From contig OZ025880.1 of assembly GCA_964019415.1 (NCBI GenBank), positions 3,216,813-3,280,812 on the forward strand: a DNA stretch of 64,000 bases, in the 5' to 3' direction. The notes beneath the pieces were generated by a model. It was given only the letters and a program-made list of their open reading frames with translations. It made no database searches and had not been told where the DNA came from. Every line of letters begins with the position of its first letter. Positions within the stretch are counted from its first letter, which is position 1. Origin of the DNA: Ianthella basta (taxonomy: Eukaryota; Porifera; Demospongiae; Verongiida; Ianthellidae). A program made the position numbers and the translations under genes. Positions 13,302-25,000 of this stretch are shown piece after piece.

Positions 13302-13378
13302 TCAGGACTGCTCCTCCTTCACTGACTGTCGCTCCTGCATCCAGTCACCCTTGCTATATAAGTCAGTGGTGTGCTAGA
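13302..13378 (+). pseudogene. Degenerate PSI exon of locus B
   Basis: The sequence matches the PSI exons at 602, 21144, 32522, 45412 and 59472 nearly base for base. A G-to-A change moves the acceptor AG one base downstream, and a +1 indel lies near 13355. Read from the shifted acceptor the exon stays open and leaves in the normal phase, but about 20 codons are out of frame. Most PSI cysteines are therefore lost, and only WCA near the end is restored. Confidence 0.75.
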
Positions 13379-13701
13379 GTGAGGACTGCAAACACATGTT
13401 CTTTGGTTTTGGACACTTCATGACTAATATATACATATTAATGTAATTTATTATTCAGACACTAATGATATGATTTAGCACACTTTGAACAATTCGTATG
13501 CATTCACATCTGTGCTCTTAGGTCAGTAAATAGTAGAATGGTCATGCAGTGAGTGTATATATTATGTAGATACCATCATTAAATTTTGCATTAAGCAGGG
13601 TAAAATTATTGTGTTGGCACAAAAGACAATAACAGCAGCATATCCATGACATTGTTTTGTACCTATAGCACACCATGGAACAGCTGAATTATTCCATTTT
13701 A

Positions 13702-13927
13702 AGAGTCATTAACTTTCATATGTTCTTAGGTATACATGCATGGGGAAGCCATCTCACCTCTCATTCCTATGTAGGGATGGTGTGCAGGTTGTTTGGTGTT
13801 CACAATGCATTTTCAGAGTCATTAACTTTTATATGTATTCTGTTAGGTATACAGGCGTGGAGAAGCCATCTCTCCTCTCATTCCTAAGTAGGGATGGTGC
13901 AGGTTGTTTGGTGTACATAATGCATTG
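13702..13927 (+). repeat. Tandem duplication, 2 x 113 bp
   Basis: Two copies starting AGAGTCATTAACTTT at 13702 and 13815, each continuing through GGTATACA, GAAGCCATCTC and TAGGGATGGTG to GTTTGGTGT. Within the gap of locus B where hybrid, beta-I and EGF exons would be expected. Confidence 0.7.
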
Positions 13928-15018
13928 GTATAGAAATAAATCCTCCAAACTGCAATTTTGTAGGATAGACGATTAAATCGTTACCATTTGGCATGAAGGT
14001 TAATAGCTACATACGTGTGAATGATTGCTCTACAATGCATTTGCTATTTATGCACTACATCAGTAGCTTTCTAAAATGGTGCCCCGGCCATCCCACCTGT
14101 GTCTGGAGATTGTGTACCCCTTACTGGGCTGTAGGGTGGGTTCCAGCCAACCCAGTATTGCCAGACCACTTTTTGCTGGTTAATAAATTCTGCTGAAGCT
14201 ATGATTAACTGAAGTACTTGGATTAATGTTTACTCGTACAGTTCCTAAGTTGTAACATTTAAACTACACACCTTTAATATCTGCTTGGTGCAACAATTTG
14301 CCTTCCACAATTTAAATAGCAGTGGTAGACATTGCAATGTATAGTCATCATGTACCAGTTCAAAATGTCCACCCATGGTCACAGCATTTCCTAATGACAC
14401 TTTCTGTGCACATAGCAGTAGCTACATGTAAATTATCATTGCCAAGCAGATGTGCATGGACACATGCAGCTGTACAACCTCAGTTGCCTTACAACAAGAT
14501 GTTCCTATACTTAAGCTTATCAGCCAGCCACTGCTAAGTTTCCACCATACGTCTCTGGGGACAAAGTGGTAAATTGCTCCTTCCAATGTCAATGTTTTCT
14601 TGCTGGCCATTCTTGCCCAATGGTGAAAGTCAAGATGATACTTACCATCACACATGTTTGATGGTACAGATCTCTGGCAATATGAATAAGAATCTTATTT
14701 GTTCTGGGCAAGATCTTTAGACAGAAGACTAATCAATGGCCATGACTGAACTGTGACCAATCTGTACTGATTTTGTGCTCTTACATCATCATACTTGTGC
14801 TCGCCTTGATAGAGTGTTAATAAATCTGGTCAGTGCACAACAGCCAATGTATCAATCACAGTACTAGTTGTGAGTTCCATGCAGATCTTCTAGACGAATA
14901 TGCTCCTATATTGTCACTCAGGCCATAAGAATATCCTAATATATGTTATCTTGTATACTTGTCTTGCACACTGTCGAGGCCTAAATGCTGAACACCTTCC
15001 TTTCTTCCCTGTTCACAG

Positions 15019-15283
15019 ACATGTGGTCCAGACCAGTGTAGTCGATACACTAACTGCACCACCTGCTTGTATAGAATTGTGGATGGTGTGTTCCAGGAGA
15101 CAGGGGAGGAGAGCTGTCAGTCCATCTGTGATGCTGTCAATGCCACTGTCATGGCTGATGCCATTAATGAGCCTAGTAATCCCCGTCTGGATGGGACCTT
15201 CACATGCACTACTGCTGTGGTGGGTGGGCAATGCAGTGGAATTGCATTCTATGTGAAGCCCAACACAGATGGATTAGTGGCAA
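15019..15283 (+). other. Beta-tail domain exon of locus B
   Basis: Opens with [16 protein letters not shown] and continues through [17 protein letters not shown] to [12 protein letters not shown], as in C, D and E. The start is fixed by the CACAG acceptor at 15018. The donor is probably GTGAAT at 15284, aligned with GTGAGT in E; reading past it hits a TAA at 15307. The end is 21 nt shorter than the siblings but in the same phase. Confidence 0.75.
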
Positions 15284-16130
15284 GTGAATGCACAGCCAGC
15301 AATGTGTAAAGCAAGAAAGCTCACAATGCTTTGTGGCCAGTAGTTGCCATCTACCCAACTGTAATTGCACTACACTGGATTCAATGTTTGCAGTGCAAGT
15401 GCCTACAGCAGATGCAGGATGTGCAGTATACATATATTGCATTATCAAGCAATGCTAGGAGGCTAATCTACTCCACCTCATGCAGCAATTAGAACACCCT
15501 TTTCCATTTCTTTTGCTGGTTGCCCAATTCCTTTTCTGCTACCTCTGCATGGTAGATTGCAGTACCTATTGTTGTGGGGTTGCTTATTGGGGGATTGCTC
15601 ATCATCACCATGATTGTCAAACTCTTAATATTTCTAAAGGTTAGGCCTACACTTCACATAGTTACATACAAGTCAGCGACCTCCAGATCTATATCGCCAC
15701 TAGTCACTGCCAACAGCCTTTGATCTATTCTCTCCTTAAAGTACCATCTTTCTTAGCACTTTGAATAATGCCACTGATTAGTCAGTGGCTGGTACATGTG
15801 TTTCCAAAGGAGGCTCTGAATAAAGCCCACCCACATCAGCACATAGGAGGGAATGGGAATCAGTGGCCATTAGCACATATGGTTCAGCTTCTAAAGGGTC
15901 AGCTATAGATCTGAAGGTCACTGGCACTGGTCCACTACGCTGCCATTCACCCCCTCCCCCTCCCTTTCCTACCATATGTGTTTTGTTCACAACCATGTCT
16001 TTCATTTGCATAGCCATGTTACATACACCATCAGGCTTACATTAAAGTATATGTTACGTGCATACCTCTATACATAGTAGAATTCATTACACATTCTAAT
16101 CATGCCCTTATTCTTTGTGTCTGCATCCAG

Positions 16131-16686
16131 GATCGTCACGAGTATCATACATTCAAGAAGGAGGTTGCAGAAAGTCAATTTGGTGCTGTGAGTACAGGTC
16201 CACTGCATAGGCTCATGTTAACCGATTGCTCTCTCTGGTTTGAGCAATTATAACTCATACAAAATGCTCTGAACACAGTACACAGGCCATTATTCATAGC
16301 AGTTATAGCACACTCTAATGCAAAATAATTGCTTGATAATATGTTCTACAATTTGTAAGAATCATAACCGAATGTTATTAATGTGCAATGAGTGCATGGA
16401 AGTAATATAACGTTGTGTAACTATATAGCTATCTTCTTCATCCTCCTCCAGTTAATGCATTTAATTACTTATCCCTCCCTACTACTACTACTACAATATT
16501 ATTCCTAAAGGTTCAGCCTGTACCTTACAGTGTCATTCATATGCAAGCTATATATACGTATATATAGTGTACTACATGTTTTCCAATTCTGTCCATAGCA
16601 CTTAGTATCCTTATTCCTTGTGTATACAGGATCGTCAGGAGTATCAAAAGTTCAATAAGGAAGTTAAACAAATTCAATGTACTCCT
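16131..16686 (+). other. Two successive membrane-proximal tail exons in locus B
   Basis: Exon 16131-16187 encodes DRHEYHTFKKEVAESQFGA, close to the E version. Exon 16630-16686 encodes [19 protein letters not shown], close to C and D. Both are 57 nt, phase 0 at both ends, with intact CAG acceptors and GTGAGT donors. From about 16505 onward the intron sequence matches the C/D intron after the TM exon. The pair therefore marks a recombination joint between an E-type and a C/D-type gene. Confidence 0.7.
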
Positions 16687-17258
16687 GTGAGTAAACAGTG
16701 GTATCTTGAAACTATGCTCTTGATAGCACAGTGATCCAATAGACTGGGTAAATGAAGGCTGAGATGCGATTGAACTTGCTGACTCATGCAATCTGCCCCA
16801 GAACATAGTCACAACCTGTTATGTCTACAGCCATTCTAGCAGACTCTCTAATGCTATAGATGTGACTAATGAACACCTGTAACACATCCATTAGCAAGAA
16901 CCACTTTGAATAAAGACTGCTCTACATTAATAGCCATATGTCACTGGTGTGAATTGTAAACAGGTATAGCTGTGCAGTGAATAAAGTTATAGGAAAGTTG
17001 TGGAAGATCTACAGGACCTGCACCTTCATACATAACCATATCAGTGATTTGTATAATTGATCATCATTGTGGGAACAGACAAGCAATCCAGTCCACGATG
17101 ACTCTTGATGAAGATAATCCCTTACTACCTGTAAGTGATCACCACTCTCACTGTAGCTATCCTCCTACCCTGTGTAGGCTGACAACCCTCTGTATCAGAG
17201 TGCTAATCAAGAGTTCCAGAATCCTACATTTCAGGAGGAAATTAAGACTGATATTTAG

Positions 17259-19044
17259 TATGATTGCCATTCAAACCTGATGAGCAATAAATTCAAAACA
17301 CATTAGTATGTCATTGACATTCAATCAATCAATCAATCAATGTCATTTGATACTGTAGTTGCAATTAAAGATTAACATTAATGATGTTAATGAACCATAC
17401 GGCAATGCTACAATATAAGGATGTTGGAGCACCCTTTGGATGCATGGGGTGGAGTGCCTACAGCAAATCATTATTTGACATCCATGCGGTATATAAGCAT
17501 GTTAGCAGCAGTGGTGAGTCTGTGTGCTTCCCACAGTTATGATGATTTGTTTAGTGTAATAGTGTTATAAGCATAAATGCATTCCCATTTAACAGCTATG
17601 CTAAACCAATCACCCATCACTGGCTATCATCCCAGTTCACTCCTCTGTGTATCAGCTTCTCTCTCATCTTCCTCCATGACCCCTCACCCTGCTGCTTAGC
17701 CTTCTTTCACTAAGATTCTTGAGAGGCAGTGTTCTATGATGACGACAGCCGGTATATGTAACTGTGTGCATAGGTGTGTGAGTGCATTATCCCCTTTGAC
17801 TATAGTGTTCACTCCATGCAAATTACTGAATGACACAATAAACTTGTAACATAATACTTTCAAAGGTTTACCCTCTGTGATGTCTCTTATTTGCCCTGGA
17901 AAATTATGTCCCTGATGGCAAATAGGTATTATGTGCTGTTACAGTCAATGCTTTCACTGTCTTTCCTTAAATTATTTCAAGTTTGTAGTAGTTTGTCGTA
18001 GACTTAGTTCTGGACCATTAACTAATCTAGTTTCTATATAGATAGGTGTAATTTAAAATTATGCACATATCTCTGTGTACATGCATATAAACATTATTGC
18101 ATAGTAATGATTCCTTTATCACTACATTTAGTGTTGACAGCTACCATTAGTCTACCATTACTGCCATTAGATATGGTAAATGTAAACAGACATTTTTGCC
18201 CTTCACCCTTTTAGCTATGCACAGTTATCACATCTAGAGAAAAGGGAAGCAGTACTATAGTATAGCTAGGGTTCAGTGTCCTTTGGACGGTGCACATGTA
18301 CAGGTATAGCCTGTGCTGACAGGTCACACCAGCTGGTGCTGGATGAATGCACAAGTCAGGCTTTGCTATAATGTCCCATTTTCTATTGTTTGCTGTTTTG
18401 TTGTTTATACTAGTAGACTATTAGCTACTGTGTCTGGTTAGTCCCGTCAGTGTAGTGCAGTTGATTGTTGTTGGTGTGCTAGCTGTTTCTTGGCTCCCAC
18501 CATTGTTATCTCATGTTCACCACGATGTTTACCAGCACCAGCTATTTTTCTTACTGTGGTTGTATATATTTGTCATAGGACTTGCAGGAAGACCAGCAAA
18601 TTGCTGATGCGACTCCCTATTCAAATATCAATTAATATATAAGGTGGCACACCACACTTGAACCATGAGGTTGTGCAGCATGCATGCAGAGTTCCACAAA
18701 AACAGAGGGAAGGCAGTTGCTTTGAACCATCCTGAGACATGTGCATGAGTGTCAAGCATTCTAACCTTGGGGTTGTTTTCGGGGCTTTCTTACAGCATCT
18801 ACCCTGCGGCCCCTTAGCTGTCCCAGTGGGAGGAGTTACATACAAAAAGTCTAGCACTGTGTTTCGACTTCCGGTTATAGCTTGGCGAGCGCGATACAAG
18901 AAAGTCGATGCATTATAGGATGACGGACTGACTGAGGTGTATACCGTATACTGTACAGGGCAAAAGTCTTCAGTTGTTGGATTCTTCTGCGAGACGAAAT
19001 CTGTCATTCGACACCACCGTGTCTGAACTGGTCTCCCTTCCACA
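17259..19044 (+). other. B-C spacer: 3' flank of B, promoter side of C
   Basis: AATAAA at about 17287 follows the B stop. The sequence from 17260 to about 18860 matches the region after C (29667-31070) closely, including a (TCAA)n tract. A possible extra tail exon, DLQEDQQIADATPYSNIN plus TAA, lies at 18579-18635 behind a CATAG acceptor. About 170 bp just upstream of the C start codon are nearly identical to those upstream of D, so C and D probably share promoter elements. No TATA box could be placed with confidence. Confidence 0.5.
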
Positions 19045-22000
19045 ATGAACAACGGCAAAGAGTTCATTTGTGTCTTCCTAGTGCTCGGATGTCTCTACTA
19101 TACTAGAGGTGGGTGCGGAGTGTACGTGCATTGTGACTAGTAGTGAGTTTCCAGTGGTGTTTGATTGCTCGTTACGGACGTATATACTGCCACTTCTGAC
19201 GAACTGCTGGACGGCTCGGCCGGCAGTTGTCGTCTCTCTGTGAGAGAAGTCACTGTGTGATGTACGTAGTTATTATTGGCAGATTTACAGACTACAAGTA
19301 CTTTGGGTGTGTAATGAATGAACATTTCGATACATGGGGCGAAATTGTGAGTAGTAGTTGTGAGACCAGTTGCGACCGAAGGCCACAACCTCAATCAACG
19401 ACCGTCAGGTGCGTATTTGTGCAAACCTTTCAGCCGAGCCATCTAAATGGGAATTTTCGGCACGAAGCGCTCGAAGCTGCCGGTGCAACACCTTTATGCC
19501 TATCAGACAGCACGGTAGTGCTGTCTATGTAGGGATGGCAGTGGTTGTTTGTATGCTGTAATACAAACAAAAAGTCGCGCTACTCCTGAACAGGACCGAA
19601 AACTGACAAACGAAGCTTACCATGACGAAGCGGGGACTAAACAGTGCGCACAACTAACCTTACTTCCCAGCGAAAGTGCGCCTACATGTAGAGAGCACCC
19701 TCGACATTACCCACGTTTCGTCTTCTTCTTCTTCTTCTCTGACAGCTGTAGCGCACAAACCATAGGGGCCAGGAGGATACTTCTTGCACCATATTGCATC
19801 AGATTTGGCTGGCTGCATTCCTTTGTAGATTAGAAGGCGGCGCGAGTTAGTGCGGAAGACGGCGCTTGCCACGACTCCTGCCGTGTTGCTGGCTTGGCCA
19901 AGCGGGACGGACGTCATTTTCAAATTATGTAATTAAACCGGATAAAACCGGAGTGACTGGTGCCATTGTTAGCGAGCAGTTAGCTTGCGCGCCGTTTGAA
20001 GGACTTTCGCGGTCGTGCATTCCCCGCTACGGTTGGCTTCCGGTCGCCGTTTCTCGCTGGGCTATTAGCGTGGAACCTAGGTGCTAGCCCACATCTTGAG
20101 CTCCAGGATTACAGAAATGAGGTATAATGCCTGCACCAATGCCCTATGGTTGAGACTAAGTCTGTTGCTTCAGCTTAGCTGCCCACTATAAAAAGTACAG
20201 AAACTAGAAATAATAAAAATTTTCTACAAAAATTGTAAGGATGTAGGGATGGCATAAAAAGGACAGAAACAAGTAAAGGCTGTTACACAGTGGAGCATTA
20301 ACCATTGTCCCTACATTCAAGAGCATAGGACTAAAAGGTACAACATTCTTGCATGTAGGGACCATGGTTGATGCTCCACTGTGTAACAGCCTTTACTTGC
20401 TTCTGTCCTTTTTATGCCATCCGCAACTGGTCTATTGATTGGCCGCACAGGCCCTATCTAATGCATTGCTCTGGTCCGATCTTACACGGCCCATTTAGAT
20501 AGCAAGTGAGAGCTGTTGGACAACGTACAGATGGATATTGGGGGCTGGGTGCATGATTGTAGAAACGCATTGCTGCCAAACGTGAATCATTTAAGAAGTC
20601 GTTGAGCTTCAGGGTGTGTACTAGCAGAGTCCATGCTTATGGATACACATATGGTGCATGCGAGGTATGCAGGTGTGAAGGCAGTCACTTTGGCTGCGGC
20701 ATATGCAGTTGCAAGCAGCGAGCAACTTTCTGGGGTGGACAGATTGCATCCAGTAGTGGAACTTGAGAATGAGATGAGTTTGCGTGATGTTTTTGTGGAA
20801 GCGAAAAGCCTTGAGAGCTACTGGAGAGCTGAACAGTGTTTTCAACTCTCCGCAACTTACATTTCCAGATACAGTATTAGCAGATGTTGCTACTGTGCAT
20901 TAGAGGCATGCACTAATTTGCTTGATTGATGGCTTGTTGGTTCAATCTCTGTGACTTGTAGGTAGTGGGTAATAGGTTTAAACCTTAACTTAGTTCTTCT
21001 TTTCACCACACCTTAGAGGACTGTTGGAGCTATGAATTGGATATCATACATTTACCATATATGGAGATTATGAAATGATTCCTTATAAACCTTTGTGTAC
21101 ATGTGTACTGCATGCATGATGTACGAACATTCATCCACTGTAGGTCAGGACTGCTCCTCCTTCACTGACTGTCGCTCCTGCATCCAGTCACCCTTGCAGT
21201 GCCAGTGGTGTGCCAAGCCAGTGAGGACTGACTTGCCTTCACATGTGCTTGCATGCACATAAGCCAAACAAATTTATGGTGCTTATAAGTGGGGTACAAA
21301 TTGAAAATGATTGTTTGCATTGCATTTGGATTGTTTTGTTCCATTACATCTGTCTGTCAGCAAGTAAAGCAGAAGGCCAGGTCCATAGCAGTAGTCTAGA
21401 ACCTCATGCATTACATGCAACCAAATTTATTATAATATTATAACCTAGGGTTGTGTCCATCCCTACACCAGTAATGCCTCTTTGACAGCTGGTGCATGCA
21501 GCACACTACAGACATGCTTGACTAGAAGAGGGGCACCCTGCCTAGTGTGACAGTGTACACTACACATTAGAACTAGAACAATTACTTAGCACTGTCTTGC
21601 AACACACATGTATACATTGTATACCTACTGACTGCTGGTATACTAGGATTATTAGTGAATGATGAAATATGGAATTCAAGCCTATCAAATCTCATTGTAA
21701 TGAATAATTTCTCATATTCTTTATTATAATTATCATCACCTGTCACAATCATTTGCATGAGTGTTTTCTTGTACCATTCACTGAAGGCTGCCAAACATCT
21801 GGGACCATTGTGAGCGTAGCTAGTGTGAACTGATCTGTGATCTATACATATTAAAATCATGTATAGCCATTCAGGTTTCTATATATACTGCAGAGTTTGA
21901 GATGTACACAAGCTTCAAGCTTCTACTACACACACGCTCTAACTATTCACAGGCTGCACACATGTGTCAGTTGTTTGGTCCCATTACTCTGACTGTTGTA

Positions 22001-25000
22001 TTAATTGCATTTATTTATGTATTATAGTAGCTGTGAAATATGTAAAATCTATTGTATTCACATGTACATGGCTCCCAATTGAATACAAGTATGAAATCCT
22101 GAATGCTAGTATATAATAACTGTGTTGACATACATGTAATTTCCTCTCAGAATATCTTTGGGCGGTGCAATAATGTAGTCAATTCCAGTTGTGAGGCTGA
22201 GTTTGTTCAGGACCCCATTGGCAGCCGAACTGTCCTGAGGGTGAGCTGCCACAGTAGCTTCATGTGCCTCTACTGTACATAGTTTACCTAGGCCTTCTGC
22301 CATCTTATCAAAGTCTCACTGTTTGCAATTGTGCATTCACCTCTTTCAACCATATATGCCATCATCATTCATGTGCTAAACCCAAAACAGTCCTGAATCC
22401 TCACCCACCTTTGAATTCACTCACCCCCTTTCACTTTTCCTTACACCTTCCTTCTCTCACACTCAGAATGACTCACTGAGTGATGATATGCAGATAACTC
22501 CACAAGCTGTGTCACTCAAAGTCAGACTAGGTGTGTTAAGGCTTAGCTAGGGTACACTACTCTTGACTGACACCTGACACATGGCATGTGGTGTAAGCAT
22601 ATTGCAGTTGTAATACATAGTTGCATATTTTATATTATTGCTAAGCTGGGAAATGCAATGTTCCTGTAGCTTAACAACTGAATAACTAATTCCTTGGCAA
22701 TATTATCTTCATATTAGTACATTCCAAGTACCAGCTACTGAAATTGCTACAAGCCGTTCATTGTACACTACTTATTATTACTGGGAAATTAATAATTCTT
22801 GTTATTTCCAGCACTTCCAATGCCTGCAGTACTTAATCAAGTTGCATGCGAATGGAAAATTAATATCTTTATCCCCTATAGGCCATCCTCAGTCTGTCCC
22901 CATCACTGTGAGACCTGCATCTGTCTTTCCTCTTGATGTGTACTTTCTGATGGACTTCTCTGAATCCATGAATGATGACTTGGCAACACTTCAGTCAATT
23001 GCAGGAAATATTGGTATGTGTGTTGGTTTTGAAGAGCTACACAATAGCTTTAAAATTCTGGAATATTAATTGTGTCTCATTCTGATTGGTCTAAAGACTA
23101 TATTCTACCGAACACTGATCAGATCACTTGTGCAAACATAACTTCATGAGTCAACCTTTAAACAGATTATTTTTATATCACTTCTGGTGAAGGCAACTGG
23201 TTAACAGACAAATCAAGATGTAACAAGTAATGTTGCTCACAGAACTGTGTAGGAGTACAGATGCAGAAAGTTAATTTTCCAACACATAACTCTTCTGTGT
23301 CTTCTTGCAGCCTATAACATCAGTAGCATCACCACAAACTATACCTTGGGTTTTGGTTCATTTGTGGACAAGCTAACATCACCTTATATTGATGTCAGAC
23401 CAGATAGGTAAGTAAGGAATGTAGTGACTGTGAAATGATAGGTGTATGGACTGGATAACTGTGTTCATCTCATCTCCTCCCACTAGGCTGATTAACCCTT
23501 GTACATTAACTCCAAATTGTGAGGCACCTTACAGCTACAGACATTTTCTCTCTCTCACAAGTGACTCAGTTGCATTCACTGTTAGTGAGGCATGCAGTTG
23601 TATGATGTTGTGGTTGTAATGTGACTATGAAGTACATGGAAGTGCGCATGCATTTCTGTGCATCACTAGTGCATGGTTTGATATAATCAAATGTTCAGAA
23701 TGCTGTGAACAGTCGGAATATTTCTAGTAACCTTGACGCACCAGAAGGTGGAATGGAAGCATTATTGCAGGCTGTGGTCTGCCAAGATGTGAGTCACTGT
23801 CTAATATGCACAAACGTATTCTTATCATTTAGACCTCATACCTTCTATGCCACAGATCATTGGTTGGAGACCAAACCCTGCTAGACGTCTGCTGGTGTAC
23901 ATGTCAGATGCTCGCTTCCACTTTGGAGGAGATGGCAAAGTCAGTTTACTAGTACAACTGTAATGCAGAGTGATCACAAGGTGTGTATCATCTGCTGTCT
24001 CTTGTGCACTGCAGATTGGTGGTGCCGTCACTCCACATGATGGTCAGTGCCACCTTCGTAATACTACCAAGGGTAACGAAACATTCTACGAGTATGATAA
24101 CTTGAGATTGGTGAGAGAACATTTCCAATTTTCAGGGTAGAACTCACAAGAGCCCATATAGTGCACGTCAAATACTGCCAACATGCAATTTTTAAGTTGT
24201 CCATGCATACACATACAGTATGTTGTAGTTTGGGAGTGTTGTAGATAGATGATGTTTTCATGTGTGCATTTGCCATGCTTAGTATTTATAGCCCAAATTG
24301 ACTGACCTAGTTGCAGCTCAGTATCATTCCTGGTATGTTGTGGAACTGTGTCACAGGACTATCCATCGGTGGCAATGATCAAAAGTCTCCTCCTGGAGAA
24401 GGGGATCTCTCCAATCTTTTTGGTGACATCAAGAATTCTAAACCTCTACAATGTAAGAGTTATTTGTAACTTGTACATCACATTGTACAGTGCATATCAG
24501 AGTGGGTTATGGTAATTATAATAGTGAATGTGTTAGTCACACATTCCTGACCCCCTGCAGGGGTCTTATGCAATGATACCAGACCCCAGTCTGGTATCAT
24601 TGCATAAACCGACTGCTCCCAGGACGAGAGCCTTCATGGCCAATCAGATTTGGCATTTACTATAATCATGGCGTTATTCTAAAAGAAATTTTAGCTCGAA
24701 TTTTAGAGACAAGTGTTGGCTCGGTCATATAATATTAGTCAACATTAGCAAATTCGCTTGGGTCCACTCTGAAAACAGAGGAAGCGTTAGCCATACAAGC
24801 AGTCTGAGAGCAAAATATGAATTCAAACACTCCATATACTTTCACTTTGCCATAGTGTGGCATCATGCAAGAGTTAACTGCAAATGAACGTTAAGAATAA
24901 TTACATTCCTAATGCACAGGTCAGCTTATGCAATGCTACCAGACCCTTGCAGGGGGTCGGGTGAGTGAGACTATGTATGTGTTAGGTTCATCTGAAATTG

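Larger units (their letters stand above)
12681..17258 (+). pseudogene. Integrin beta locus B, truncated and damaged
   Basis: Recognisable pieces in order: signal exon 12681-12744 (MYHTTALMCAVLVLGC), damaged PSI exon 13302-13378, beta-tail exon 15019-15283, damaged TM exon 15519-15639, membrane-proximal exons 16131-16187 and 16630-16686, NPLL exon 17092-17130, and NPLY/NPTF exon 17178-17258 ending in TAG. Missing: the rest of PSI, both hybrid halves, the whole beta-I domain and all I-EGF modules. The TM exon has lost its AG acceptor (now TG before GTTGCC), has TAG (15553-15555) in place of a Gln codon, and is 7 nt short before the TM helix. The beta-tail exon keeps its cysteines and phase (265 nt, 21 shorter than C). 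Not able to encode a membrane integrin. Confidence 0.8.

Noticed and set aside
12681..15283. Locus B as a small secreted signal-plus-beta-tail protein
   Set aside because: Phases would allow it, but the PSI segment is out of frame for most of its length and no terminal exon gives a convincing end; kept as pseudogene.
18636..18644. TATATAAGG resembling a TATA box before C
   Set aside because: About 400 bp from the start codon and directly after the possible extra tail exon; D has TAGATAATG here while keeping the rest of the promoter side.
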